From Shewanella sp. MBTL60-007 (GTDB lineage: Bacteria > Pseudomonadota > Gammaproteobacteria > Enterobacterales > Shewanellaceae): a stretch of DNA of 64,000 nt. The notes beneath the pieces are model-generated. The model saw only the letters and a program-made list of their open reading frames with translations. It ran no database searches and was not told where the DNA came from. Location of the stretch: NCBI RefSeq assembly GCF_019654915.1, contig NZ_BPET01000010.1, forward strand, positions 40,516 to 104,515. The letters run 5' to 3'. Shown one piece after another: positions 54,932 to 63,996 of this stretch (positions are counted from its first letter, which is position 1; each line of letters begins with the position of its first letter). The translations under genes were made by a program, and so were the position numbers.

Positions 54932-54979
54932 TCGATAACCCCTAAATAAACGGTGCCTATCGTTAGTAAACGCTAGGCA

Positions 54980-55014
54980 TAAAAAAGGGCGCTATTTTAG
55001 CACCCTTTTTTGTA
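54980..55014 (-). terminator. Terminator of the secB-gpsA unit
   Basis: AAAAAAGGGCGCTA and TAGCACCCTTTTTT pair with one mismatch; on the minus strand T residues follow. Confidence 0.75.
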
Positions 55015-55076
55015 CATGGAAGTACTTATGCCAGCTTCGCCATGGATGGCATGAAGTGGTATTCTTGCACAAAACA

Positions 55077-56096
55077 CTATTCTGCCGACGATGTCTCAGA
55101 CTTCTGCTCACGGCTAAGTAGCTCTTTAGCTGCATCAACCGGTGACTTGCCTTTATACAAGACTTGGTAAACCTGCTCGGTGATCGGCATCTCGACGCCT
55201 AAACGCTTAGCCAGCGTGTAGACCTCTTTAGTATTGCGATAACCTTCTACCACTTGACCAATCTCTTCTTGCGCGGTTTCAACATCACAGCCTTTGCCTA
55301 ATGCTAAACCGAAGCGACGGTTACGCGACTGGTTATCGGTACAAGTGAGTACCAAGTCGCCAAGACCGGCCATGCCCATAAAGGTTGAGCCTTGAGCACC
55401 AAGAGCTTCACCGAGTCGAGTCAATTCAACCAAACCACGGGTAATAAGTGCAGTTCGTGCATTAGCACCAAAACCGATACCATCAGAGAGACCTGCGCCA
55501 ATCGCAATGACGTTTTTAACCGCACCACCAAGTTGCAGACCAATAAAGTCATCGTTAGCATAAACGCGCAAACGCTTAGGACTATGTAGTAACTCGACTA
55601 GGTCTTTAGTGAACTGTGGGTCGGTACCCGCAATCGAAATCGCTGTAGGCATGCCAGCAGCAAGCTCTTTAGCGAAAGTGGGCCCCGATAGAACAGCTAA
55701 TGGGTACTCATCGCCTAACACTTCACGAGCGACATCTTGTATTAAACGGCCGGTCTCTGGCTCTAAGCCTTTAGTCGCCCAAACAATACGAGAGTCTTTA
55801 CGCAGCAACGGTTTGGCTTGGTTCAGCACTAAACCAAAAACATGACTAGGCACAACTACTAGCACATTGTTAGATGCAGCTAATGCCGTCGCTAAGTCAG
55901 CCTCTGGAATTAATAGGTCTGGTAATGGAATGCCCGGTAAAAACGCTTCGTTAGACTTGTCGTTTATCAGGTTTTCTATGTGCTCGGGTTCGTGGCCCCA
56001 AAGCATGGTTCTGTGGCCATTGCTTGCTAAAGAAATGGCAAGGGCGGTCCCGTAAGAGCCCGCCCCCAGTACCGTAATGTCGGCAGTGTTTTTCAT
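55077..56096 (-). CDS. gpsA: Glycerol-3-phosphate dehydrogenase [NAD(P)+]
   Basis: 339 aa from the ATG at 56096, which lies 4 nt after the secB stop; an in-frame ATG at 56180 lies within secB and is unlikely. NAD motif [14 protein letters not shown], then [17 protein letters not shown] and [28 protein letters not shown], the catalytic Lys region. It makes sn-glycerol-3-phosphate for phospholipids. The secB-gpsA pair is conserved in gammaproteobacteria. Confidence 0.94.
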   Translation of the reverse strand: MKNTADITVLGAGSYGTALAISLASNGHRTMLWGHEPEHIENLINDKSNEAFLPGIPLPDLLIPEADLATALAASNNVLVVVPSHVFGLVLNQAKPLLRKDSRIVWATKGLEPETGRLIQDVAREVLGDEYPLAVLSGPTFAKELAAGMPTAISIAGTDPQFTKDLVELLHSPKRLRVYANDDFIGLQLGGAVKNVIAIGAGLSDGIGFGANARTALITRGLVELTRLGEALGAQGSTFMGMAGLGDLVLTCTDNQSRNRRFGLALGKGCDVETAQEEIGQVVEGYRNTKEVYTLAKRLGVEMPITEQVYQVLYKGKSPVDAAKELLSREQKSETSSAE

Positions 56097-56100
56097 GCTA

Positions 56101-56586
56101 TTAAGCGTTAGCTTCTTCTGCTGGAGCTTCAGCTGCTGCAGCTTGACGCTGTTGAACATACTGAGCAAATAATGCGTCAAAGTTAACTGGCGCTAGGTTT
56201 AGCTGTGGGAAAGTACCACGGCTTACTAGGCTGCCAATTGCTTCGCGAGCATATGGGAAAAGAACGTTAGGGCAGTATGCACCTAGAGAGTGAGCTAGCT
56301 GCTGTTCAGTTAAACCAGCAATGGCGAAGATACCCGCTTGCTGAACTTCACATAGGAAAGCAGTTTCTTCACCGTTTTTAGCTGTAACAGTCAAAGACAG
56401 TACAACTTCATATACGTCATCAGATAGTTTGTTGCTGCGAGTATCTAGATCAAGCTTAACTTCTGGGTTCCACTCTTTCTGGAAAACAGCTGGGCTGTTT
56501 GGTGTTTCAAAAGAGATATCTTTTGTGTAAACACGTTGAATGTTGAATTGTGGACCTTGTTGTTCGTTGTTTGCTACTTCAGACAT
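56101..56586 (-). CDS. secB: Protein-export chaperone SecB
   Basis: 161 aa. [47 protein letters not shown] and [36 protein letters not shown] are classic SecB sequence. It keeps preproteins unfolded and hands them to SecA. An Ala/Glu tail ends the protein. First gene of the secB-gpsA unit. Confidence 0.96.
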   Translation of the reverse strand: MSEVANNEQQGPQFNIQRVYTKDISFETPNSPAVFQKEWNPEVKLDLDTRSNKLSDDVYEVVLSLTVTAKNGEETAFLCEVQQAGIFAIAGLTEQQLAHSLGAYCPNVLFPYAREAIGSLVSRGTFPQLNLAPVNFDALFAQYVQQRQAAAAEAPAEEANA

Positions 56587-56831
56587 ACTATCCTACCTTA
56601 AAAAAATGTTAATGAGGCTACTTCAAAAGAGCCAGTCTCAGGGCTTTGCAAGCTTGATACGGAAACCTAGTTTGCTATCCCGGTTTTTAATTTATTTAGT
56701 CAACAGACGCTTTTTAGGAGGGAACTCGCCCTCAGTTCAATGCTGGTAACCACAATAAGTTGAGAGCTAACACTCTAATCAATTACTCAACAAAAAAGCA
56801 ATGGCTACACTAACACTTCAATCTTTCACTT

Positions 56832-57266
56832 CTATCTTTTGCTTTTTGAAACAGGCAAGTTATTTGACTGCCATTCACCCATACCACCTTTCAGGTTGCT
56901 CACGTTTTCAAAACCGTGCTTAACCATCAACTGAGCAGCTTGAGACGAAGTCATGCCAGCGTTGCATACCATTATAATGGGACTGGCTTTTGAGTTTTCA
57001 AGGGCTTTAAGCTGATTATTTTTTATATCGGCTAGCGGAACGTTGATAGCGCCAACGATATGACCCTTCTTAAACTCTTCTTTGCCGCGCACATCGACTA
57101 CTTTAGCGTCTTGCTTGTTGATCATCATTGTCGCTTCTTGATGATTGACATTTTTCACTTTAGAAACGCTTGTCTTAATCGTTACGACGATAACACCGAT
57201 AAACAAACCAACCCAAGCAATGCTTAACATTGGGTTAGCTTTAAAAAATTCCATATATTCTTGCAT
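56832..57266 (-). CDS. Rhodanese-like protein with N-terminal membrane anchor (YibN-like)
   Basis: 144 aa: one membrane helix (about 12-30) and a rhodanese domain (about 45-138) with active-site Cys in MVCNAGMTSSQAA. It may transfer sulfur or act in membrane biogenesis. In E. coli yibN precedes grxC-secB-gpsA; here no grxC lies between. Confidence 0.88.
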   Translation of the reverse strand: MQEYMEFFKANPMLSIAWVGLFIGVIVVTIKTSVSKVKNVNHQEATMMINKQDAKVVDVRGKEEFKKGHIVGAINVPLADIKNNQLKALENSKASPIIMVCNAGMTSSQAAQLMVKHGFENVSNLKGGMGEWQSNNLPVSKSKR

Positions 57267-57504
57267 CGTTACTGCCTACTATTTTTAGGGCCAAATATAA
57301 TGAGGGCACAGAGTATACCATTGCTTCAGGCAGAATACAGAGTGTTAGTCACGCTTGGAGAGATAGAGCAGCCTTGAAAGCGCTTCGATCAAGCAATTCG
57401 ATAACGGCAATCTGGGTAAATAACTTTATACCCGACCATAATTGGTAGTAATATTTAACCAATTTCGATTTAAATCTTATTTTTTTAAACTTAAAGGTAC
57501 TACC

Positions 57505-59049
57505 ATGACGACACGCAAACGCCCGTTGGCATTGCTGATCCTCGATGGCTGGGGTTACCGTGAAAACACTCAGAAAAATGCTGTTTTTCATGCCAATACG
57601 CCCGTTCTAGATCAGTTAAATGCGACATATCCAAACAGTTTAATTTCAGGTTCAGGTATCGATGTTGGCCTACCCGATGGTCAGATGGGTAACTCTGAGG
57701 TTGGACATATCAATATTGGCTCTGGCCGTATCGTCTACCAAGAACTCACTCGCATCAGTAAGTCTATCGACGACGGAGAGTTTGATAACAACCCTGCATT
57801 GACCGCTGCGGTAGACGCCGCAATCAAAGCCGATGGTGCAGTACACATCATGGGTCTCTTGTCACCAGGTGGCGTTCACAGTCACCAAGATCATATCGAA
57901 GCCATGTGCCGCCTTGCGGTAAAGCGTGGTGCTAAAAAAGTGTATCTACATGCCTTTTTAGATGGTCGCGACACACCGCCTCGCAGTGCAAAGCCTGAAC
58001 TGGCTCATTTTGAAGCGCTATTTAACACTTTAGGTACTGGTCAAATTGCATCGTTAATTGGCCGTTACTATGCAATGGATCGCGATAATCGCTGGGATCG
58101 CGTCTCTCAAGCTTACGAGCTGATCACCGAAGGTAAGAGCCTACACCAAGCAGCCAATGCGGTTGAAGCAATCGAAGCCGCTTATGCTCGCGATGAAAAC
58201 GATGAGTTTGTTGCTAGCACAGCGATTCCTGATGCACAGGGCCAGATCGCTAAACTTAAAGATAACGATGCACTTATCTTCATGAACTTCCGTGCCGATC
58301 GCGCCCGTCAAATTACCCGTAGCTTTGTCGATGCTGATTTTGATGGTTTTGAACGTGCGGTAACACCAAAGATTAACTTCGTGATGTTGACTGAATATGC
58401 TGCCGATATTAACGCCGCAATTGCTTATCCGTCGAGCGACTTAGTTAATACCTTAGGCGAGACCTTACAGAATCGCGATCTGACACAGCTACGTATCTCT
58501 GAAACAGAAAAGTATGCTCATGTAACTTTCTTTTTCAACGGCGGCAAAGAAGAGCCATTCAAGGGCGAAGATCGCATTCTGATTCAATCTCCGAAGGTAG
58601 CAACCTACGACCTTCAGCCTGAGATGAGCTCAACAGAGCTTACCGACAAACTCGTTGCAGCCATTGAGTCTACAGAATATGACGTGATCATCTGTAATTA
58701 TCCTAATGGTGACATGGTAGGTCATACCGGTAATTTCGACGCTGCAGTTAAAGCCTGTGAAGCAGTCGATAGCTGTATTGGCCGAGTCGTTGAAGCACTA
58801 GAGAAAGTCGGGGGCGAATGCTTGATTACCGCCGACCACGGTAATGCCGAGCAGATGACTGATGAGAAAACGGGGCAAGCTCATACTGCTCATACTAGCG
58901 AGCTAGTACCGTTAATCTATGTTGGACGTGACGCAGAGATCGAAACTGGTGGACGTTTGAGTGATTTAGCGCCAACTATGTTAACCTTGATGGGACAAGA
59001 CGTACCTGCAGAGATGACAGGTCGCTCGATAATCAAACTCAAAGAGTAA
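57505..59049 (+). CDS. gpmI: 2,3-bisphosphoglycerate-independent phosphoglycerate mutase
   Basis: 514 aa from the ATG at 57505, with AAAGG upstream; the open frame extends 21 codons further up. Metal/catalytic residues: D14 in LILDGWGYR and S64 in [16 protein letters not shown]-terminal [11 protein letters not shown] and [14 protein letters not shown]. It interconverts 3- and 2-phosphoglycerate with Mn2+. It is followed at 10 nt by envC, the same order as in E. coli. Confidence 0.95.
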   Translation: MTTRKRPLALLILDGWGYRENTQKNAVFHANTPVLDQLNATYPNSLISGSGIDVGLPDGQMGNSEVGHINIGSGRIVYQELTRISKSIDDGEFDNNPALTAAVDAAIKADGAVHIMGLLSPGGVHSHQDHIEAMCRLAVKRGAKKVYLHAFLDGRDTPPRSAKPELAHFEALFNTLGTGQIASLIGRYYAMDRDNRWDRVSQAYELITEGKSLHQAANAVEAIEAAYARDENDEFVASTAIPDAQGQIAKLKDNDALIFMNFRADRARQITRSFVDADFDGFERAVTPKINFVMLTEYAADINAAIAYPSSDLVNTLGETLQNRDLTQLRISETEKYAHVTFFFNGGKEEPFKGEDRILIQSPKVATYDLQPEMSSTELTDKLVAAIESTEYDVIICNYPNGDMVGHTGNFDAAVKACEAVDSCIGRVVEALEKVGGECLITADHGNAEQMTDEKTGQAHTAHTSELVPLIYVGRDAEIETGGRLSDLAPTMLTLMGQDVPAEMTGRSIIKLKE

Positions 59050-59059
59050 TAGTAAACAA

Positions 59060-60193
59060 TTGAACATTCGATTTTTTATCAAAGCCAGCATTATTGCTGG
59101 CTTTCTATCGCTTCCTTTACTGGTACATGCGACCGATCTTGAACGTCGCCAGTCTGAGCTGAAATCTATTCAGGCTCAAATCAATAAGCAGCAGTCGGCT
59201 GTAAAAAATACCAATAAACAGAGGGAGCGATTGATCTCTCTATTGAAAGATGATGAAAAAGCGATTGCTCGAGCCGCAAAAAAAGTCAATCGCACTAGGC
59301 AGGACTTAACACAAACCGACAAACTGATTGCTGAGTTAGACGCCAAACAGGTCCAATTAAATAAGTTAAAAACGGCGCAGCAGAAGTCTCTCTCGAATCA
59401 ACTCGCGAGTGCCTATTTGGCAGGTAATCACGATTACACCAAGATGCTGTTAAACCAACAGTCTCCTGCCAGTATCGAGCGACTACTGGCCTATTACCAG
59501 TATCTTAATAACGCCCGCATGGAGTCTATTAATCAGTTACAAACCACCCTCAAGGAGCTGGATGAAGTTCAAGCTAAGCAGCAAGAACAGCAAAGACAAC
59601 TCAATAAACTGGTGCTTGAACAGCAGCAGCAAGCTAAAAAGCTAACCCAAGAACAGTCCCAGAGACAGAATACACTTACTCAGTTACAAAGAACATTAAA
59701 CAGTAGCGGTGCTAAGCTAGAGCAGCTTCAAATTGAAGAGGCCAGCCTAAAACGAGTAGTCGAACAAGCGCTGACGGCAATGAAGAATAACCCATCATAT
59801 GAGGGTTTATCGAGTCGCAACAAACTCAAATGGCCAGCTAACGGACGCATAAGATCAGCCTTTGGCAGCAAGCGTTCAGGGCAGGTGAAATGGAAAGGTG
59901 TCATCATTTCAGCCGCAGAAGGTCAAAATGTTAACGCAATTGCAGGCGGCAAGGTTATTTATGCCGACTGGCTACGTGGCTTTGGTATGGTTTTAGTCGT
60001 CGATCACGGTAAAGGATATATGAGCCTATATGGCCACGCACAAGCATTACTTAAGAGTGCTGGTGACTCTGTGAGTAAAGGCGAGCCAGTGGCATTGGTC
60101 GGACGTTCGGGTGGACAGACAGAGCCTGGCCTATACTTTGAGGTAAGGCACAAGGGGCAAGCTGTCGATCCAGCAAGGTATTGCAAACGTTAG
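59060..60193 (+). CDS. envC: Murein hydrolase activator EnvC
   Basis: 377 aa from a TTG start. Signal peptide about 1-25, then coiled coil (about 26-245; heavy in Gln/Lys/Leu), then a LytM domain (about 265-375). The domain lacks the metal-binding H-x-G-x-D and H-x-H: it reads KWKGVIIS and GLYFEVRH, as in EnvC, which does not cleave but activates amidases AmiA/AmiB at the septum through FtsEX. Operon with gpmI and the S41 peptidase. Confidence 0.92.
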   Translation: MNIRFFIKASIIAGFLSLPLLVHATDLERRQSELKSIQAQINKQQSAVKNTNKQRERLISLLKDDEKAIARAAKKVNRTRQDLTQTDKLIAELDAKQVQLNKLKTAQQKSLSNQLASAYLAGNHDYTKMLLNQQSPASIERLLAYYQYLNNARMESINQLQTTLKELDEVQAKQQEQQRQLNKLVLEQQQQAKKLTQEQSQRQNTLTQLQRTLNSSGAKLEQLQIEEASLKRVVEQALTAMKNNPSYEGLSSRNKLKWPANGRIRSAFGSKRSGQVKWKGVIISAAEGQNVNAIAGGKVIYADWLRGFGMVLVVDHGKGYMSLYGHAQALLKSAGDSVSKGEPVALVGRSGGQTEPGLYFEVRHKGQAVDPARYCKR

Positions 60194-60199
60194 ACTCCA

Positions 60200-60230
60200 T
60201 AACCCCTTTAAGATATAAGGGGTTAATATG
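60200..60230 (+). promoter_or_regulatory. Hairpin covering the ribosome-binding site of the S41 peptidase gene
   Basis: TAACCCCTT (60200-60208) pairs perfectly with AAGGGGTTA (60217-60225), which contains the Shine-Dalgarno AAGGGG just before ATG (60228). The loop is 8 nt. The structure should lower translation unless opened. Confidence 0.6.
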
Positions 60231-61433
60231 TCACAGTGCATTCGCTATTTTTGCTGTCTTGCAGCCGGGTTAGCATTAGGGTTATCGGTTACTCTATCTG
60301 GGCAAGAGCATACCCAAGAGTACAAGTCTCACTTAAGCTACCCTGTGCTTCTCGATATCATCGACACCATCGAGACCTACTACGTACAAAAACTCACCGA
60401 AGATGAGCTTATAGAAGCTGCTATCGAAGGCATCTTCAATAAGCTCGATCCCTACTCAAGCTTCCTTGATAAACAAACCTTCGCCAGCATGCAGGAGATT
60501 AACAATGGCGAGTATTTTGGTTTTGGTGTCGAAATCGCTACCGATAATGACCAAATAACCATAGTAACGCCCTTTGCCGAATCACCAGCAGAGGCGGCTG
60601 GCATTAAACCTGGCGATCGCGTCATCAAACTCAACAAGCAATGGGTTAAAGCAGATAAACTAGAGAGCATTCTCGATGAGATTAAGCAGCATAGTTTAAA
60701 TAACCTACCGATAGAGCTTGAAATGGTGAGAGCCAACTCTGACATTCATTACTCCGTTACTCTCAAGCCAAGCCTTATCGCTATCAACCCTATAGAAGCG
60801 GAGATTCTAGATAACAACATAGGCTATATCCGTCTCTCTAGCTTTCAAGAAAACTCCACTCAAGAACTAGTGAAACAGCTTTCACGATGGCAACCCAAAA
60901 AACTGAATGGGATCATACTCGATTTAAGGAATAACCCTGGCGGATTGCTGGATCAAGCTATAACTATCGCCGATCTGTTCCTAGATAAAGGTCGCATCGT
61001 GGCGACAGAAGGACGCTTCTTCGACGCAAATTCAGATTATTACGCCTCGCCACAAACCATGGCAACCAATATCCCCATGACCGTATTAATCAATAAGGGC
61101 TCAGCTTCTGCCTCTGAAGTCCTTGCTGCAGCATTGCAAGATAATGGCCGTGCCCAATTAATTGGGCAAACCAGCTTTGGTAAGGGAACCATACAAAGTC
61201 TTATCCCGACCCTGATGGATGGTAACGCGATAAAACTCACTATCGCCAAATACACCACACCTAATGGTAACGATATTCACTCAAAAGGTATTGAACCAGA
61301 TATAAAAATTGAATTAGAGGCTGTATCAGATAGCAAAAGTATGCCTATAATCGAAACAAATTCACTCCGTGAGTCGGTTGCTCAAGACAAATTAGTCAAC
61401 TCAGCGATTGCATGGATTAAGGCTGAAAACTAA
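60228..61433 (+). CDS. S41 family C-terminal processing peptidase (CtpA-like)
   Basis: 401 aa. N-terminal signal or anchor (about 6-26), PDZ domain (about 85-170; EYFGFGVEI, VTPFAESPAEAAGIKPGDRVI), then the protease core with the catalytic Ser in KGSASASEVLAAALQDNGRA and Lys in SFGKGTIQSL. It cleaves periplasmic proteins near C-termini. The envC-S41 pair is conserved, so it may act in cell-wall hydrolase control. Confidence 0.9.
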   Translation: MSQCIRYFCCLAAGLALGLSVTLSGQEHTQEYKSHLSYPVLLDIIDTIETYYVQKLTEDELIEAAIEGIFNKLDPYSSFLDKQTFASMQEINNGEYFGFGVEIATDNDQITIVTPFAESPAEAAGIKPGDRVIKLNKQWVKADKLESILDEIKQHSLNNLPIELEMVRANSDIHYSVTLKPSLIAINPIEAEILDNNIGYIRLSSFQENSTQELVKQLSRWQPKKLNGIILDLRNNPGGLLDQAITIADLFLDKGRIVATEGRFFDANSDYYASPQTMATNIPMTVLINKGSASASEVLAAALQDNGRAQLIGQTSFGKGTIQSLIPTLMDGNAIKLTIAKYTTPNGNDIHSKGIEPDIKIELEAVSDSKSMPIIETNSLRESVAQDKLVNSAIAWIKAEN

Positions 61434-61439
61434 TAACAA

Positions 61440-62195
61440 GTGCGCTATTCCCTATTACTACTCTTTCTACTGTTACCGAGCGCTAGTGTATTCGCCAGCA
61501 AAATAGCCATCATCATTGACGATATTGGATATCGTCAATCTGATAAGGCAGTGCTGAGCCTACCTTCGAATATCACTCTTTCAATATTACCACATACCCC
61601 TTTAGGTAAGAGCCTAGCTTCCGAAGCTTATCATCAAGGCAATGAAATATTGGTTCATCTGCCGATGCAAGCGCTAAATGGTAAAGCTATTGGTCCTGGC
61701 GCCTTAACAAATGCAATGGAAGAAGCGGAGTTCAAGTCGCAGCTAAACGACTCCATTACCAGTGTTCCCTATGCAAGCGGGGCTAATAATCATATGGGCA
61801 GTTTACTGACGCAGTTAGATGATCCGATGCGTTGGGTAATGGAATCGCTGCAGCAACACAATATTTACTTTATCGATAGTATGACCACCAAATACACCCG
61901 AGCGGGCACCATGGCTGAAACTGTCGGGATACCATTACTCAGAAGAGAGATATTTTTAGATAACGACCGCTCACAAGCTGGATTAGAGAAACAATTTCAA
62001 CATGCTATTTCATTAGCACATGAAAAAAGTAATATCGTGGTGATCGCTCATCCCTATCCTGAAACAATTAGCTTCCTGACAGCAAACTTACACAGGTTGG
62101 CAAACGAGGAGATTGAACTGGTGCACACGTCGCAATTGCTACCGCAACGCGTGAACGCAAAAATATCGGCTAAGCGGGGGTTACTGCAGGATTGA
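61440..62195 (+). CDS. Divergent polysaccharide deacetylase family protein (YibQ-like)
   Basis: 251 aa, GTG start 6 nt after the peptidase stop. Signal peptide about 1-19. IAIIIDDIGYRQSD, LSILPHTPLGKSLASEA, EILVHLPMQA and GANNHMGSLLT are the conserved blocks, with Asp and His residues of the NodB-like fold. Location in the envC operon suggests cell-envelope work; the substrate is not known. Its last 15 nt overlap nsrR on the other strand. Confidence 0.88.
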   Translation: MRYSLLLLFLLLPSASVFASKIAIIIDDIGYRQSDKAVLSLPSNITLSILPHTPLGKSLASEAYHQGNEILVHLPMQALNGKAIGPGALTNAMEEAEFKSQLNDSITSVPYASGANNHMGSLLTQLDDPMRWVMESLQQHNIYFIDSMTTKYTRAGTMAETVGIPLLRREIFLDNDRSQAGLEKQFQHAISLAHEKSNIVVIAHPYPETISFLTANLHRLANEEIELVHTSQLLPQRVNAKISAKRGLLQD

Positions 62196-62630
62196 GATAG
62201 ACAGATCAGGCAACAGCGACTTAAGCTCTTGTTTGTTAGTCACGATCATATCTAAGGTATAACCATCTAATACCGCTAAATAGGCATTAACTGCATCACC
62301 TAATACGCCTTTAAGCTTACAAGCAGGTGTAAATAAACAGTAAGGCTTACTACAATCGATTGGCGCTAAAGAGTTTTCTAGAGCACGCACGACTTGGCCA
62401 ATGTTTATTTCAGCTGCAGGCTTCGCGAGTCTAAAGCCGCCACTCTTACCACGAATCGTTTGCAAATACCCAAGTTTACCTAAGTGATGAACAACCTTAG
62501 AGATATGGTTTGCCGACAGATCAAACACTTCCGTGATCTCTGAAATACGGAAAAGCGACTCACGCTCAGAATGCAATGCCAAATACATTAGCGTTCTTAA
62601 ACCATAATCTGTATAACGAGTTAACTGCAT
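62181..62630 (-). CDS. nsrR: Rrf2-family nitric-oxide-sensing repressor NsrR
   Basis: 149 aa. MQLTRYTDYGLRTLMYLAL and the helix-turn-helix are Rrf2-type. The Fe-S ligands C93, C98 and C104 (DCSKPYCLFTPACKL) match NsrR spacing, so it should hold a [4Fe-4S] or [2Fe-2S] cluster destroyed by NO, relieving repression of NO-detoxifying genes. No target gene is in the window. A YkgJ-type gene lies 50 nt upstream on the same strand. Confidence 0.88.
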   Translation of the reverse strand: MQLTRYTDYGLRTLMYLALHSERESLFRISEITEVFDLSANHISKVVHHLGKLGYLQTIRGKSGGFRLAKPAAEINIGQVVRALENSLAPIDCSKPYCLFTPACKLKGVLGDAVNAYLAVLDGYTLDMIVTNKQELKSLLPDLSISILQ

Positions 62631-62680
62631 TGATTAACAATCCGTAAAATAAGTATATAAAGAGATCTCTAAAGGTATTA

Positions 62681-62935
62681 TCAAGCGCTGGTAGCCGTTT
62701 CTAGAGAGCTAATTAACCACAAAGCCTCAGTATCAGTCTTACCACAAACATCCTCTGTAGCCGCAAATAAACCGCATACGGCGGGGCGCTCAGCTTGCCC
62801 GAACAGTTTACACAAGTTGTTATCATCTAGCTGTATACATCTAACCCCAGCTGGCTTTCCATCGGGCATCCCGGGGATGCTAGTGGTGATAGATGGCGCA
62901 ATACAACAAGCACCACAGCCTAAACGACAATTCAT
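62681..62935 (-). CDS. YkgJ-family cysteine cluster protein
   Basis: 84 aa with Cys-rich pattern: CRLGCGACC at the start, then RCIQ, NLCKLF and AVCGLF, as in the YkgJ/CxxCxxCC metal-binding family. Probably binds Zn or an Fe-S cluster; role unknown. Likely cotranscribed with nsrR. Confidence 0.85.
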   Translation of the reverse strand: MNCRLGCGACCIAPSITTSIPGMPDGKPAGVRCIQLDDNNLCKLFGQAERPAVCGLFAATEDVCGKTDTEALWLISSLETATSA

Positions 62936-63106
62936 GTTCTTACCTTAATTTGTACAACGCACATTATATCTCTATCAGCTCATAGAGGGTTGTGCAACAT
63001 CACATACTATACAGCAAGCTGATAGTTAGTTTGTTGATCCGTGATCAGTGTATCCACTTTCTATTGAACTTTTTACAAAAACTAGACCTAACGTCCGTCA
63101 AAACGA

Positions 63107-63150
63107 AAAAAGCCTCTGCACTCTCTTCAATAAAAGGTGCGGAGGCTTTC
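63107..63150 (-). terminator. Terminator after tRNA-Asp remnant 1
   Basis: AAAGCCTCTGCA and TGCGGAGGCTTT pair with one wobble around a 17-nt loop; T residues follow on the minus strand. It is the diverged third copy of the two terminators nearer the 5S gene. Confidence 0.7.
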
Positions 63151-63215
63151 ATCTTAATGTTTGTGGGTGAGTACAGCGATAGCCGTGATCTTACGAGCGC
63201 GAAGCGAAGCGTAGC

Positions 63216-63364
63216 TGGGGCGGACTTACTCTTATCAACAGACGAACCCGCGCCCCCCCGGCGTGACAGGCCGCTTTCTTTTTAAAAGAGTCTAAAAGCT
63301 CCATGGATGGAGCGAATGCCGAAGGTTGTCTGGAACAATCTCGGTCCAACTGAACTACCGCTCC
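63216..63364 (-). pseudogene. Disrupted tRNA-Asp copy 1
   Basis: The 5' part GGAGCGGTAGTTCAGTTGG is intact. It is followed by the same 71-nt insertion as copy 2, then the anticodon arm (CGGCCTGTCACGCCG). The T-arm and acceptor 3' side are broken after GGGTTCG and replaced by unrelated sequence. It cannot fold as a tRNA. Confidence 0.75.
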
Positions 63365-63419
63365 TTTAGTAAACTGCGTGCGCATTTCGCTTTGATTTTT
63401 CTTTGAAATATGAATACGA

Positions 63420-63452
63420 AAAAAGCCTCTGCATTGCTGCAGAGGCTTTCGT
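63420..63452 (-). terminator. Terminator after tRNA-Asp copy 2
   Basis: AAAGCCTCTGCA (63423-63434) and TGCAGAGGCTTT (63439-63450) form a perfect 12-bp stem with loop TTGC; a T-run follows on the minus strand. Confidence 0.85.
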
Positions 63453-63461
63453 CTTAATGTT

Positions 63462-63605
63462 GGCGGAGCGGACGGGACTCGAACCCATGTGCCTTCGGCA
63501 CGCGTGACAGGCCGCTTTCTTTTTAAAAGAGTCTAAAAGCTCCATGGATGGAGCGAATGCCGAAGATTGTCTGGAACAATCTCGGTCCAACTGAACTACC
63601 GCTCC
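63462..63605 (-). pseudogene. Disrupted tRNA-Asp copy 2
   Basis: 144 nt against 77 for the intact gene. The acceptor stem, T-arm, anticodon arm and D-arm 5' side match. The D-loop 3' part (TTAGAATAC) is replaced by 71 nt containing AGATTGT...ACAATCT and GCTCCAT...ATGGAGC hairpins. The variable region CGGGGGTCGC is replaced by a GTGCC-GAA-GGCAC palindrome plus AT. It is very unlikely to be charged. Confidence 0.8.
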
Positions 63606-63659
63606 TTTAGTAAACTGCGTGCGCATTTCGCTTTGATTTTTCTTTGAAATACGCATACG

Positions 63660-63692
63660 AAAAAAGCCTCTGCATTGCTGCAGAGGCTTTCG
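63660..63692 (-). terminator. Terminator-like hairpin after the intact tRNA-Asp
   Basis: Identical to the hairpin at 63420-63452: stem AAAGCCTCTGCA/TGCAGAGGCTTT, loop TTGC, with a T-run on the minus strand. Confidence 0.85.
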
Positions 63693-63701
63693 TCTTAATG
63701 T

Positions 63702-63778
63702 TGGCGGAGCGGACGGGACTCGAACCCGCGACCCCCGGCGTGACAGGCCGGTATTCTAACCAACTGAACTACCGCTCC
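63702..63778 (-). tRNA. tRNA-Asp (anticodon GTC)
   Basis: 77 nt including an encoded CCA. Acceptor stem GGAGCGG/CCGCTCC, D-arm GTAGTTCAGTTGGTTAGAAT, anticodon loop CCTGTCAC with GTC, and T-arm GGGTTCGAGTCCC. Directly follows the 5S rRNA gene at the end of an rRNA operon. Confidence 0.95.
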
Positions 63779-63878
63779 TTTAGCAAAGTGCTTACGCATA
63801 ATGCTAAATTCTTTTTAAGTCGCTAGCTTGTCAGGGCTAGGAGACTCGCTTTTCTCTATGAGTAAAGCAATATTTAGC

Positions 63879-63996
63879 GCCTGGAAATGACCTACTCTCA
63901 CATGGGGAGACCCCACACTACCATCGGCGATACTGTGTTTCACTTCTGAGTTCGGAATGGATTCAGGTGGGACCACAGCTCTATGGTTTCCAGACA
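63879..63996 (-). rRNA. rrf: 5S ribosomal RNA
   Basis: On the minus strand it begins TGTCTGGAAACCATAGAG and contains GGTCCCACCTGA, CCGAACTCAGAAGTGAAAC, GCCGATGGTAGTGTGGGG and TCTCCCCATGTGAGAGTAGG, all universal 5S segments, ending TTTCCAGGC. The 23S gene would lie beyond the window edge. Ends are within a few nt. Confidence 0.95.

Noticed and set aside
63462..63605. Intron in tRNA-Asp
   Set aside because: The 71-nt insert is in the D-loop, replaces tRNA bases rather than adding to them, lacks group I/II core elements and comes with a second change in the variable region.
63191..63656. Two similar short proteins on the minus strand (64 and 96 aa)
   Set aside because: They are translations of the tRNA-Asp remnants and their spacers (GAVVQLDR-type sequence), not genes.
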